This document shows, piece by piece, positions 50,897-64,000 of a stretch of DNA of 64,000 bases. Origin of the DNA: Apostichopus japonicus (lineage: Eukaryota; Echinodermata; Holothuroidea; Aspidochirotida; Stichopodidae); contig NC_092561.1 in the NCBI RefSeq assembly GCF_037975245.1, positions 4,328,001 to 4,392,000 on the forward strand, written 5' to 3'. The notes below the pieces were generated by a model that worked only from the letters and a program-made list of their open reading frames with translations, was not told the origin of the DNA and ran no database searches. Both the position numbers and the translations under genes were made by a program. Within the stretch, counting starts at the first letter, position 1, and every line of letters starts with the position of its first letter.

Positions 50897-53800
50897 ATGA
50901 AGGAGCTCCTTCTCCTTATTTTCCTGGCAACACTAGGAGACGTTGCAACAGGTAAGACATTTAACTAACTTCCTACATTTTCTGTTTTTACATTTATTCA
51001 ACACTAACACCAATTACATTGTTTGTCTTGCTCTATATATGAGACCAATGAAATTTTGAAAGATCGTCAAGAAACGATTGAAGAGGTCGTAGTCGGTAAT
51101 GCACAAAAACGTTGCTAGTGATATTCATCTTTTCCATCGAATTATTTTAACCTCGGTTGTTGCAGATACAGATAAAGATGAAATATTGGATTTCGTCGCC
51201 TCGAGAATTGTATCTTCTTACATTATTAAATTTGAAAGTTTGTACTGGTCTATTACCTAATATTTAGTAAATATATACTTCGTTATTATGAAAAAGTGTT
51301 GACCCCTCCTCAGACTTCGAAATATCCCAAATTTGCTTGCCAAAGACCATTCACGAACATTTGTATAGGGTATAAATAGATTCCATACAAGTATCGATCA
51401 GGACTGATTCCTCTTGGAAGCCATATACGTCTGACCCAGAGTAAATTTACAACAAAATCTTGTCTAGAAGCTGTTGGCAATATTTCTTCATTAAAACATA
51501 TTGGAGTAGTATTCATATTTAAGGGATTCATGTATGTAACAACTCACAAAAATGTACATAGCCCCGTAGAGAAGATTGACAAAAACTTCTTGTTTTCATC
51601 GTTTAGAACCAATTTGGTGAATAACTCATTTTCACTCTAATATGACGGTAAATGCCTTATCTTACTTATCCGTGATTAAATGTTGAGAAAATCAGGCTGC
51701 TTAAAAGTTTGAAATTTGAATGAAACATGCGGTTTAAGCGAGGGTTATACTGCTGCGGGGCAAAGTTATCCAGAACGTTATAGAACATCGACACTGTTTC
51801 CCAGTCTAGAGTCAATACCTTTCACATTCCTCTGCAGTGCCTTATGACAATGGGACGAAATTAACACTCCAACCTACTCCAATTCTCGGGACAATTTTAT
51901 CACATTGTTTTCCTTTTTACCCGGCCAAAACCTTGCCTTGGATTGGCTGGGGTAGTGTGACCCTCTCCATTTCTCCACTGTTCAAAACCCCGTAAATTAA
52001 ATGCATATTTTACTTAATATTACTGTGGCACTCAGTTTGCACACTTTTATATTGTTTTATAGATAAAATAACGGAAAACGTTATTTATCATGTGCATTCA
52101 TACCATCATACCGTGAATTAACATTCACTATTCGTCGTAGAATAACATTTGAAAGCACCTTTATTACGTCAATTAAGAATAAACTTTAATGGTGGGTATA
52201 ATGAAATGACAACCATTATTTAACCTTTATGTTAATGCACAATTACACCTTATTACCGCTGTCAAGTGGCATATTTATAGTGAAGGTGTTTTCCAAAATG
52301 CTGTGGGTTATATAGTTGATTTAAGTACCTAAACGTATGCACATAATGTGTATAATTATAATGGAGATTGTTAGAAAGATTAAACACAAAACACGAAGGT
52401 GTGATGTCATAACTGCACGGCAACAAATATCATGTATGTCTCTTCTCCAAATTTTAAATACAATTTTGAACTTCAAACCGAGATCTAATCTCAGTGTTAA
52501 TACACGTCCAATTTTAGCTAATGCCTGTTGTTACTTCACATCCTCTTATTGATCCAAGTTCAAAACAGTGAAAGGGTAGGGGAAATATAACCTTTTGCTG
52601 TTAGTGTGCATTATTGACATCAGACCTACATCAAGTTTACTTACAGTGTAAACAGTGATAATTTCAGTTCACCAATTCTCGAGAAAACCTTGCAAGAATT
52701 GGATTCAAATTTCACAAGTATGCATTTTTGAATGATTGAAGAGGAACAAGTTCTATAGAATGTATTCCTTCAAAAACGATGTTTTCCCCTCTGGAATATC
52801 CTTTTCAACTTTGAGTGTATTTATTGGTGAGATTGGCACACGTTTTGTATCATTCCAAAGGAGAGTTTTGCCAATGTAAAGTGTGGGGAGATCCGCATCA
52901 TTTAACATTTGACATGCGAGAGATGACTTTCCAGTCTGGGTGCGAATACGTTTTGGCAGAACATACTGTAAGCCAATCGCAAACATCTGGATTATACCCT
53001 TTCAAACTGATGGCCCGTCACTACAAACGTAAATCAACTGACCACGTGACCTACCTTCGTTGGATTCGACTGCGGATTGAAAATGTCAATTACAAGCTCG
53101 TGAACAAGCAGTTGTTCGTTGGCAGTGACGTTGTGGAGACTCCATTTAACACAGACCATTTGTCAGTCGTTCTCAGAGCTGATAATACAATGGTAAGATA
53201 CGGAATCTAACCTATTTTCATATTAATATAACATTCAATATCAGTTATACAGCTATTACGAATAAACGTGTAAAAAATAACATACCTTTACTTATGTTCC
53301 CTGTTTGCTGTGATATATATCGCAGACTTCTGTTTCTCCCTCACCCGATGATCCTGTCCATAACCATGCTACCATTTCAAAACACCCCATCCAATCCATC
53401 ACCATGCTGCGTTTTTACCCCAACCCAACCCACCCCATCCAATCCATCACTCTGCTGATATTTCATCCCCACCCCATTCAATATATCATTATGCTGCTAT
53501 TTCTCCCCTTCCTTCTCAATCCATCACCATGCTGCTATTTCAAACCACACCATTCAAGCCATCACAATGCTGCTATTACACCCAACCCCATTAAACCCAT
53601 AACAATGCTGCTATTTCTCCTCAACACCATTCAATCCATCACCATGCAGTTATTTCTCCCCCGCCAGATCAAATCAATCACCATGCTGCTTTTTTTAACC
53701 CCACCCTATCCAATCCATCACTATGCTGCTAGGACAACCCCACCCCATCCAATCCATTACCATGGTGCTATTTCACTCCAATCCTATTGAATCCATCACC

Positions 53801-56800
53801 ATACTGTAATTTCTCCTTCACCCCATCCAATCCATCACCATGCTGCTATTTCAACCCCCACCCCATTTAATCCATCACCATGCTGTTATTACACCCCATC
53901 CAGTCCATCATCATTCTGATATTTCTTCCCCACTGCATCCAATCCATTACGATGCTTCTATTTTAACCCCATCCATTCAATCCATCACCATGCTGCCATT
54001 TCACCCCCACCCCATTCAGTCCATCACCATGCTGCCATTTCTCTCCAACCCCATTCAATTCATCGCCATGCTGCCATCCCCCTACCTTCCTATCCAATCC
54101 ATCACATTGCTGGTATTACACCCCACCCAATTTAGTCCACTACCCTGATGCTATTTTCCCTCACCCCATTCAATCCATCACCATGCTGCTATTACACCCA
54201 ACCCCATTCAATCCATCACCATGTTGCTATTTCTCCGCTAACCCATTCAATCCATCACCATGCTGCTATTTCTCCACAATCCCATCCAAACCTTCATCAT
54301 GCTGCTATTTCACCCAACCCCATCTAAGCCATCACTATGCTGCTGGTACACCCCACCCCACCGAGTCTATCACCATACTGCTACTTTTCCCCCACCCCAA
54401 CAACCATCACCATGCTGCCATTTCACCCCACCACATTCAATCCTTTACCATGCTTCCATTTCTCACCAACCCCAGTCAATCCATTATCATGCTGATATTC
54501 TTCCACCTTCCTATTCAATCCATCATCATGCTGGTATTACACCCCACGTCATTTATTCCATTACCAGCTATATTTCTCCCCACCCCATTAAATTCTATAC
54601 TATGCTATTATTCTTCACCTCCCTATTCAATCCATCACCATGCACCTATTTCTCCTCCACCCATTTCAATCCATCACAATGCTGGTATTACACCCCACCC
54701 CATTCATTCCATTACCATGTTGCTATTACACCCCACCCATTCAATCTATCATCATGCTACTATTTCAAACCAACCTATCCAATCCATAACAATGCTGATA
54801 ATTCTCCCACACCCCATTAATACATCACACTGCTGTTATTCTCCCACACCCCATTCACTCCATCACCATTCTGCTATTACACCCCACCCCAGCATAGTGA
54901 TGGATCTGCTATTTCTCCCCCACCCTATTCAAACCATTATCATGCTGCTATTCTCCCAATTCCTATTCACTCAATCAACATGTTGCTATTTCTCCCCCAC
55001 CCCCATTATATCCATTACCATGCTGTTATTTCAAACCACGTCATCCAATCCATCAACATGCTGCTATTTCAACTACCCCATTCAATCACACTGATATTTC
55101 TCCCCCACTCCATTAAATGCATCACCATGCTGTTATCCTCCCCACACACCATTCAGTCCATCACCATTCTGCTATTTCTCCCCTACCCCATTTGTTTTAT
55201 CATCATGCTGTTATTCTCCCCACCCCATTCAATCCATCACCATGCTGCTATTTCAAACCATCGCATCAAATCCATCACAATGCTGCTATTCCAAACCACC
55301 CCATTCAATTCATCACCATACTGCAATTTCTCCCCACCCCATTTAACCCTTCACCATGGTGCTAGTTTACCCCCACCCCATCCAAGCTATCACCTTGCTG
55401 CTATTTCACACACCCCATTCGACTTATCACCATTTGATGAAATTATATTCTATAATATATAGTATTTTATGTAGGCTCTATCCCTAAAGGGAAAGATTCA
55501 TGTCATACTGATCACATTATTACAAAAGTAAATATAACAGCACTAACATTATAACCACAACAAATATAACAATACTAACATTATCAACAACAGCAAATAT
55601 AACAATACCAACATTGTTCACAACCAAACTGCCTCACAGTGGTAACTTCAATTCAAGACTGAAAGAACGTGGTGGGGTGTTGTAGGGTGGGAACGGTCGA
55701 TCACGGTGATTAGCTGAAAGATCGCTCGACCCTGTTGTAAAGAAAAGAAAATTGAACAACTGGATGTATGTATTTCTAGATTCAGATGTACTTTAAACTG
55801 GGTTGTCGACAGAATGGCTAATCTTTCAAGCACTCCATTAGATGCCATTTGTCGATTACGACAGCGCAAGATTAATGAAAATGTCAAAACTAGTCTGGGA
55901 TTTAGGGACTTTTATCCCATCACAGTACTCCAATGTAAACAGTTCGTGGCGAAGTATACCTAATATGGTGGTCCCGATAACATCACAGGCTACCAAATTA
56001 CCGACGGTGCTGACCAATGGTTTATGTGATCGAATATTATTACCATATATCTATATTGGAACTTGGAAAGAGATATATTTGGAACTGTGGAATACTGAAC
56101 ATGTTTGGTTATGTTAATACTTTTGTAGTTAAATGTATGTATAACGCTACCCATATCCGGCTGAGATAACCGGCCATTATCAAACAATAATATGCATTGG
56201 TGTGATACGGTTCATAGATACTAACAACTGACATTGGACTCTCCGTGGAATTCAAAGGATACACAGCTTCTGTGTCATTGGATAAGGCGTATAGCGGCCA
56301 AGTGACAGGTCTATGTGGTGACTGCGATGGAGATGCAAGCAACGACTGCGAAGGAGATGTAAGATTTTTATCTTCCGATTCCTTCAAGAGCATAGTAGAG
56401 GGATTTAAATACACATTTAAGCATAAACATATAAACTGCATACTGGTGTGATGTTTGCACAACAAAATCACAAGAACATTATGGTGCGTAAAAGTATCAG
56501 TCAAATGGAACTCTTGTTCAGCTTAATGTCATTAGAAGGTGTCCTTGTATTCCTTTGCAATGTTGATATTTTATGGTGTAAATTCCGTTTTGATTATCTC
56601 AGTCATATCAAATTCTGCGATGGATTACCATACGCTTCTTGTACTTACGTTCGCGAGGCTATATGTCTATGTACGGTTTATTTCTTGTTAATCAAAAATT
56701 GATTATTACACTGCATAGTCACAAGAGAAGTAAGATTTAAAATTATCCGGCAAGAGGTGCTGAAAGGGACGTTGTATAAGCTTTTTGAATGTTTTTGCCA

Positions 56801-59800
56801 ATTGAACACATCTAGTCCATTTCTGGACCAGTATGTATTAACTTTATATTGACACAGCACACTGTTGAAAGAAATGCACCTAAGTGTATGATCTGCATGT
56901 ACATATCAATAATGAATGCGTAATTTCTACTGTATGTTTGATTACGAGATTATTTGTAGCTACTATGAGAAACATGACCAAAAACGATAAACGAAAGTAC
57001 ATACAGTACAGATAATGTAAGTCCTTTGAAAATTGAAAAGGGGGGGGGGATCGAAATGTAAGCAGCCACTCAACATTGGTATTGATGCGTTTTAAGAGAA
57101 CTGACCTTCGTTATTTTAGGGAGATGAAGCTATTGCTCAATGCACATCCGCATGGGCTACGGGTGAATGCGATCCTCTTGTCCCGTATGACGGCTGTCTT
57201 GAAAACTCCGACAACGTAGATCAAGCCACGGAGTTGTGTGGTATACTAACGGACGAATCAGGTAACTTAATATTGGCTTACAGTTCTCTACGGCGACAGC
57301 TTACAACCAGAGTTTTATCTGTTTTGTTACGTCACATGATTACAGTGAAACGACTTTTGAATAAACAGTGAAGTCTTAATTGCGTTGACGCAGAAAGAAA
57401 ATCATGTAAAATTCGTGAATGATTCGGGTTACTTAATTCACGACCGCTACAATTTCATTGCATAAGCACCAAATGTTATTCATGTTATATGTATAAACAG
57501 TATAAGATGGAGCTTGAAGTAACAGAAATGTTGATATTCAATATCTGTGTAAACGACTGACAGTTGTTTCGCTTACATATAAGCAATTGTGTTTCTCCTT
57601 TATATTAACATTGGTCGGCTCTGCATGTTTTAATGATGATCGGATTACGTTATTAACAATAATATTATCTATCCTACTTGGACAGTATCAATGTGCTTAG
57701 TCTATTCATTTCTTGTTTAGGTCCATTTCAGCTCTGTCAAGATGTTGTGGACATGAGCGAGTTGGTGTCAGTGTGTGAATATGATCTTTGCGTCACACTT
57801 CCAAGTCGAAAGCTTTTATGTGACCACCTTGATAATGCTGCTAGAATGTGTAATGAAGCAGGAGTAAATGTAGGCGACTGGAGAGATCTGGATAAAGCTT
57901 GTGGTAATTAAACATTATTTCCTTTTCAGCCAAACTTGAAAGTTTTAGATATTGATTGCTCAATTCAAATTGTACATATGATATGCAAATTTAAGTGGTT
58001 ATAATATAAAAGAGGAAATAGATGGCAATGATATAACAGTACTTTGATCTGCTCTGAACGGTAAACCAATAAACATAAGCAACGGTCATAATTAAAACTA
58101 CAAAAATGTTGTTCGGCTTTGATGTATGATCCTGTTTGTTCGCAGCTAACACATGTCCAGCAGGTACAATCTACAACTCTTGTGGTAATCCTTGCCCCGA
58201 AACATGCTTTGGCGAAACAGCAAATTGCGGAATTGACTGTGTTGACCAGTGTGAATGTCCTGTAGGAGAGGTTTTAGCTAATGGCAACTGCTTACAACCA
58301 ACACAATGTGGTTGTCAAACACCCGTTGGTGGCTACTTAGGAGTAAGTTAGAGAATCTGTATCATGTACTCACGTGGTATAAATTTATGTCACTAAAAAA
58401 TATAGTCATAAAAGATATGACTTTAAAAAAAATTCGCATTCAGGTTGACTTTTGCCAGTTATGTTTAACAACTTGATTTTAGCGTTATAACCAGTCTGTT
58501 AACATGATCACTTAGCTAAGGATACAGATGTAATGTTTCTGTGGATCTGGATCAACCAGATAATGATTTTAATATGCATTTGAGCGGGTCTCATTGCAGA
58601 CGTGGTAAACCCTGTACATGAGAAACACACTGCTGTTACTCTGTGCTCGTTGGATGATGATGATGATGGTAATTTAATATGCAACTATTTCTTTAATATA
58701 TCTAATGGTGTAAGGATATCATGGCAAACCCTGGTTGTTAATGAAGTTTTCTACTATTAATATGAGATATACCGTACAATGCAGCCAGGATGGTTGTTGT
58801 ATATGATTGTCTCGTATTTTGTCTACTAAGCCCGAAGAAGTTGTTCTTGATGACAGCTGTGGATCAAGTTGCAGTTGTGATGGAAATATCTACACTTGTC
58901 TGGACATCAAGTGTGATGAGAATGCGCAGTGTACCGAGCAAGATGGAGTGCGTGGATGTTACTGTAACCCAGGTTTTGAAGGGGACGGTCTAACTTGTAC
59001 TCCTGAGGGTAAATATTGAAAGCTATTCAGCACGAGAAACATTGAAGACGTCATAAAAATCATACTTCTACACAATGATTACGATCTACTAGTAACGCTA
59101 ATACTATTTATGAATACATTAGGAATCATAAATGATTAAACGTGTAAGATTCGTTGAATACTCTAGTCATTCGGCTGCTTTTATGTGAACATGAAATGAA
59201 CGAGACGCTATTACTTGTGTAATGCCGTATGATTTGCGATTGTTCTGAAAACCTCTCTTATTTTCGTTAAGAGTTTGCCTTGATAGTGACGAATAGAAGA
59301 CATCACAAAGAATCCGTTAGAGATTAACCTCTTTCGAAAGTTTGTCTACAATTATTTTTGACACTGTGACGTCAGACGTTAGAAATTCACGTAAGGTATA
59401 GTCATCACTTAGGAGTGTGGAAACAGGGCATAACAACTCCCTGGTGGAAACTACTGAACATTTACCCAGCACACTATGTTCACTACCCAACATAATCAGA
59501 AGTGGTAATCATAGTGAATATTGAAAGCTGACGGGTAAACAGGAAAACTCAATTTCAATTTATATCGTTCAAGAATATATTATGTATGTATTGTATGTTT
59601 TAAAATTGTTCATATGAACTTTTAGGGCTATAACAAGGTTAAATGTTTTAGTGCGTTGTTATATTCTCCAGTGGAGGACCCATGTGAATCCAATCCATGT
59701 GAGCACGATGGTGTTTGTACGAGTGACGGCACCGACTACCAGTGTCAATGTCCCGATGGCTATGAAGGAAACAATTGTGAGATAGGTTAGTTCACCTCAC

Positions 59801-61688
59801 AAATTTATGTAGGAGAAGCCATATTTATTTCAAGCTTTAGCAATATTGCATTCTGCAGCTGATTAAAACTATTATCATAAGAGTAATGCACTGTAGATTT
59901 AAGATAAGTTGAATGCGACCTCAAAATTATTTCATGCGGTGTTTGTGTACTATTAAGCATTTAACAAATCATCACTCACAAGCACAGTATATATCCAACT
60001 TGTTTCAAATCAGATATAAACAGTTTGCACGTGATATTTTTTTCATCTGGTGTACGTGTCATCTGTAAATAGAACAGTTTAAATAAATTCTACCATTACG
60101 CAAGCCAGATTAATCACTTCAAACTATGCTCAATTCTATAAGACTTTCCTTTGAGTAAATCATGGTTAAGAGTACTGTAGAATAACGACGAGTGTTGTTG
60201 CATTGCTGTAGATAATTGAATGTGTTTTTCTTACGACAGGAGGCAAAGCCAAGATATAAAGCTAATTTTGCGAGAAGCTGTATCCTAATGTCATGAAATT
60301 TTTTGAAAGAACTGATGTTTTACCGCCATCTTACAAGGTTACCATCATACACGAATATTATAGTAGCATACTGTCTGTTCACTATAGTGTTACACACGCA
60401 TGCAAGAAACATATTGTTAACAACAATGGCATTGGTACTTTCGTTTAAAAGATATTGATGAATGTGCCGACGAACCTTGTCAAAATGGGGGGACATGTGT
60501 TGATGGCGTGAACCAGTATACATGCCAATGCGCTGATGGCTATGAAGGAAAAGATTGTGAAAATGGTAAGAATTGTGCTATTATATGAATTGATCATCTT
60601 TGATTAGTATACTTATATTATTGGCAATGGAATATTCGTAGTTAAATGAAGAAATTCAATTGAAGTTCAATTGAAGAAATCTGTAGATATATCACAGTAT
60701 TATCCTCATTGCATTGAATAAACCAATAGAGATATCACAGTATTATCCTCGTTCGTAGTTCAATTGAAGAAATCTATAGATTTCTACAACACTCTGCACT
60801 TGCATGTGTTTATAAATTGAATAAAGATAACTTTTTTTAAACTATTTTCATCTCATGCAGCTGTCTATTAAATTTGAAAGGTTGCCTATCCTATTTCATA
60901 ATAAATTTATAATAGAGGAGCTTATTATCATGTTTGTGGATGTTTTAGATTTCTTGAAAGTGTGACTCGTGTCAAAACGTCATTTTTGTAGATGTCTTGC
61001 GTCGTTGCATGAATTAGGGGTAAGCAGTTTTAGTGTATGTTATGGTTTAAAAAATCAATCTACAGTAGTGTCCACACTTGTTACAATATTGACACCTGTG
61101 AAATGAACAAAGCATCAGTCGTTTTGTTATTCTAGTCCCTTTACTACTTTATCGTAAATTTTACCACAGTGACAGTTCATTAAGGCGATTTTGTCTGAAT
61201 GTTTCATGATTTCTGTGGAATCTCTCCTATCAAGAGAGTTATTAATCGATGTCATTTGTATCTCTTTTTTCGCTTGTTTCGATATTTTGGGGTCTACTCA
61301 CACAGAGAAACACTGCTATTGTAATATTTGGGGAGATCCGCATCACGTTACTTTCGATGATCGAGAGATTACATTCCAGGGTGAATGCGAGTATGTTTTA
61401 GCAGTACATACAGATGCCCAGGCAGTTGAATCTGGACTAACTGCATTTAAGCTGATGGCTCGTTATCATATGTTGAAACCGACCGATAAAGCAAGCTACG
61501 TAAGGTACATTCGCTTGAGATATAACAAGATAACGTACAAGATGATGAATGGTTTGCTCTACCTGGGCACTACCCAGACAGCAACCCCATACAGTGCCAA
61601 TGGCGTCAATGTCATCCTCAGAGCAGATGGAGCATTTGTAAGTTTCTGATTTTTGTGATTTTCCAACTCATTACGTTTTCAATTATAT

Positions 61689-61733
<45 letters not shown>

Positions 61734-63969
61734 CTCTTTGCAGTACTGAGCAATAGCATGATCGCATGCTTGAAACAACTAGCAAAAAGCTGAATATGTT
61801 TAAGTGAAAAGAAATGTTAACCCATTGTTACTTGCTTTACATAATGTTGTTTAAACATACCAAGACAGTAATCTTAAGAGGTCCTTTTGGTTATACCCAT
61901 GTTGTTTCTTGTTTTCTCTTATAGGTTCTGACAGTTGACATTGGACTTACTGTTGAGTTCAAAGGTTACACAGCTGTTGTATCTCTACATGCAAAATATA
62001 GCAACCAAATAGATGGAGCATGCGGAAATTGCGACGGGAATGCCGACAATGATTGTGCAGGAGATGTAAGCATTTGTTGCAAACCTTCGACTTCATAGAT
62101 ATCAACCTTTTCTAATTAACAAATCTCAACAAAACAGGGTATTATATGGCGCTGGAAATACTTATTTTAATTTCTCACTTTGACATTCCTTACTAGTCTG
62201 TTGCTTTTGGAGTCAACTTCATCAGGTAGTGACCTCTTATTGAATTAAAACTATGTATCTAGAAGGACTTCCTGATTCATATATATAGTTTATTTGCATT
62301 TATACTAATTTAAAAGTAGGTTATTTTTAGTATTAAAGAAGTGAATATGTATAACTCGCAAACGCGACCAGTAGGGCAATACCTGCTGTGAGTAGTTGTG
62401 TAGAATAAGTAAGCCAGCATTAACAAGTACTTCGGATCATTCTTAAGGTAAGCTACAAATATCTTTATGAGAAACCCTGATTTTTCTTGTCCTTATCTAT
62501 TTCAAAGACTCAAAAAGATATTTCCAAATGTGTTCAAACCTGGGCTAACTCAGAGGACTGTGAACCACCTACACCGTTTGATGGATGTCTAGAAAACCCA
62601 GATAATAAACCCCAGGCAGAACAAATATGCAGTAACATCAATACAGGTAACACATTATGCAACTTAAGTTATAGGGATAGGCAGAACGCTAGTCCAATAG
62701 CAAAAACAATGCCAAATGTGTCACTAACTGTAGTTACTCAGATGTAAGACACAGCATTATGGTACAACTAAATATTAAATGTACGGTGTTTTCAGTAACT
62801 TCGAAGTATCTAACTATACATTTTTAATTGATAAAAGTCACTATAAGGCATTACAATGTATGTAGCAGTATCATAACGCGGTCAATATAAAGGTCGTACA
62901 AGTAATAAATATGAATTAAATGTTTAGTCTTGCTATATGGAAGAAATTTCCGGGGATAAAGTAAGTCATAAAAAAGAATCAGCGTATTGTTTCGGTTTTA
63001 TTACATAATTAATGTTATAATATATATATATATCATATGGAACATGATACTTGTATATTAACGTTTTTATTTAAGAAAGTCCGATGTATGGAAATTTGTC
63101 TTCCTATACAGGTGTATTTGATGCATGTGACGGAACTGTGGACCTAGACGGTTTAGTTGCAGTTTGCGAGTATGACCTTTGTGCTACATTACCTGACCAA
63201 TCTCTCGCCTGTGATCACTTCGAGAATGCTGCTAAGCTGTGTCAGGAAAACGGAATCGATATCGGAAACTGGCGGGAAGAGATCCCAGAATGTTGTAAGT
63301 AGAAAACAGCTTCACATGGTCGCATATGCGAAATATAGTTAGATTTTATTCCCTATTGTTTCTTTATTTTATACGTCATCAAAAATGTGTAAGGTTCTTT
63401 CAGTAATTCACTTTCAAAGGAACTGCTCCAATGTTGTTGAATATGATATGAATCATTACCAATAACTCTCATTGATGCAGTCAATTTTAATATGTGTGTG
63501 TACCATTATATATTGAGATGTACTTTACAAGATATCGAAAATGAAGAAAAAACTTTAACTTAAGAATAAAGAAGGTGCACCGCATATCTCTTTACCTTTG
63601 TCCATATAACTTCATGCAAACAATCTAAACAATAATGAAAATTATAGACACCGATATGATAAAAAAAAATAGAAATAGTGGTAATTAAAGTTGTATGTGT
63701 ATCAATTGTTTGTACATGTAAATGATAACAATTTATATATAACAAAGCTCCAACCTACTTAAATATCAACAGCCAACACATGTTCAGCGGACACTGTCTA
63801 CAATCCTTGTGGTAGTGCTTGTCCAAAAACCTGTTTTGGTGAGACGTCAGATTGTGATCTCGATTGCGTGAACCTTTGTGAGTGTCCCGAAGGGACAGTT
63901 CTGGGTAACGGACAATGCCTAAAACCGGAACAATGCGGATGCCAGTTACCCGATGGAGGATATCTTCCA
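50897..63969 (+). CDS. Secreted VWD-C8-TIL/EGF mosaic protein (IgGFc-binding-protein/zonadhesin-like), 5' part, 14 exons
   Basis: Exons: 50897-50951, 52861-53192, 56218-56358, 57120-57261, 57721-57903, 58146-58342, 58831-59008, 59672-59785, 60452-60565, 61306-61637, 61925-62065, 62508-62646, 63112-63294 and 63773-63969. All phases agree, giving at least 816 residues with no stop. The signal peptide [19 protein letters not shown] is followed by VWD1 ([13 protein letters not shown] ... GLCGDCDG), C8 ([19 protein letters not shown]), TIL ([18 protein letters not shown]), a Cys-rich/EGF-like exon, EGF, a calcium-binding-type EGF (DIDEC), then VWD2-C8-TIL. Such proteins are large secreted, disulfide-linked mucus or matrix components. 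The 3' end is outside the window, so total repeat number and final name are open. Confidence 0.92.
52861..58342 (+). CDS. First VWD-C8-TIL module (5 exons)
   Basis: Exon lengths are 332, 141, 142, 183 and 197 bases. VWD1 carries [10 protein letters not shown] at its start and [14 protein letters not shown], the calcium-loop region, at its end. C8 begins [19 protein letters not shown] and includes [11 protein letters not shown] ends [15 protein letters not shown] and QCGCQ. All hallmark cysteines are visible. Its intron 53,193-56,217 carries a C-rich minisatellite. Confidence 0.9.
53383..55435 (+). repeat. C-rich intronic minisatellite, 38-40-base unit, about 50 copies
   Basis: Units read approximately CCATCACCATGCTGCTATTT followed by CTCCCCCACCCCATTCAAT. 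The + (sense) strand is strongly C-rich and G-poor. The array fills most of the intron between the first two VWD1 exons. Several frames stay open across it (up to about 300 codons), but the translation is a low-complexity H/P/I/C repeat and not a protein. Confidence 0.95.
58831..60565 (+). CDS. Linker of three Cys-rich exons (TIL-associated/EGF-like, EGF, cbEGF)
   Basis: 58831-59008 encodes [20 protein letters not shown] and then [14 protein letters not shown], an EGF-like ending. 59672-59785 ([16 protein letters not shown]) and 60452-60565 ([16 protein letters not shown]) are each 114 bases, phase 1-1, one EGF domain per exon. DIDEC and the aromatic YTCQC position of the second fit the calcium-binding class. 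Symmetric 1-1 exons are typical of shuffled EGF modules. Confidence 0.9.
61306..63969 (+). CDS. Second VWD-C8-TIL module (5 exons)
   Basis: Exon lengths are 332, 141, 139, 183 and 197 bases, matching module 1 except for one codon in the fourth-exon equivalent. VWD2 reads [20 protein letters not shown] and [16 protein letters not shown]8 reads [23 protein letters not shown] reads [18 protein letters not shown]. The last exon ends at a GT donor (CCA|GTAAAT), so the gene continues to the right. Confidence 0.92.
61690..61732. repeat. (TA)n microsatellite in an intron
   Basis: An uninterrupted AT dinucleotide run between the two exons of VWD2. Confidence 0.9.
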
Positions 63970-64000
63970 GTAAATAACTTAATATGTAAAATTAAAGTCC

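Noticed and set aside
54183-55094. 303-codon open frame rich in H, P and I
   Set aside because: It is a translation of the C-rich minisatellite inside an intron of the VWD-mosaic gene. Other frames are open there too, and the repeat unit explains all of it.

Overview
The window looks like nuclear DNA from an invertebrate deuterostome, most likely an echinoderm. The base composition is AT-rich, exons are short and separated by introns of hundreds to thousands of bases, microsatellites and decayed transposons are abundant, and the recognisable genes (CLCA, EGF/VWD/TIL mosaic proteins, Ig receptors) fit that group. The species call is inference. No prokaryotic, organellar or viral genes were recognised.

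Region 1 (1-14,500) is a tandem array of three near-identical genes on the + strand. Each has three coding exons for a small Ig-superfamily surface protein: signal peptide, one complete Ig-like domain, a second short Ig-like domain, one membrane span and a short tail with a YxxPhi motif. Copies A and C read as whole genes. Copy B has an in-frame 153-base loss that removes the membrane span, so it predicts a soluble form. Introns carry a roughly 55-base minisatellite, (TA)n tracts and, in copy A, a 769-base TIR transposon. LINE remnants lie downstream of copies A and C.

Region 2 (14,500-17,800) has no gene I can defend. It holds a 150-base direct duplication and a short imperfect repeat.

Region 3 (17,819-41,010, minus strand) is one complete 15-exon gene for a calcium-activated chloride channel regulator (CLCA) protein: signal sequence, HEWAH zinc-protease domain, VWA domain with MIDAS motif, beta-sandwich and FN3-like regions, and a C-terminal membrane span. 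All splice phases join. The only irregularity is a possible reading-frame shift at the membrane span. Intron 1 is 12.8 kb, largely because a 9.3-kb CACTA-like DNA transposon (30,396-39,694) has inserted into an 82-base satellite array. Two small hAT-type elements are nested inside it.

Region 4 (41,100-50,500) is repeat-rich: a LINE fragment, GC-rich TIR-type repeats, a broken SET-domain sequence, long (TA)n tracts and a 1.2-kb tandem duplication.

Region 5 (50,897 to the right edge, + strand) is the 5' part of a secreted mosaic protein of the IgGFc-binding-protein/zonadhesin type: signal peptide, VWD-C8-TIL, a Cys-rich/EGF-like exon, two EGF exons, then a second VWD-C8-TIL module. The two modules have nearly identical exon lengths. 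Its second intron contains a 2-kb C-rich minisatellite. The gene continues beyond the window.

The Ig array, CLCA and the VWD mosaic gene are all secreted or surface proteins. Nothing in the sequence shows that they act together.
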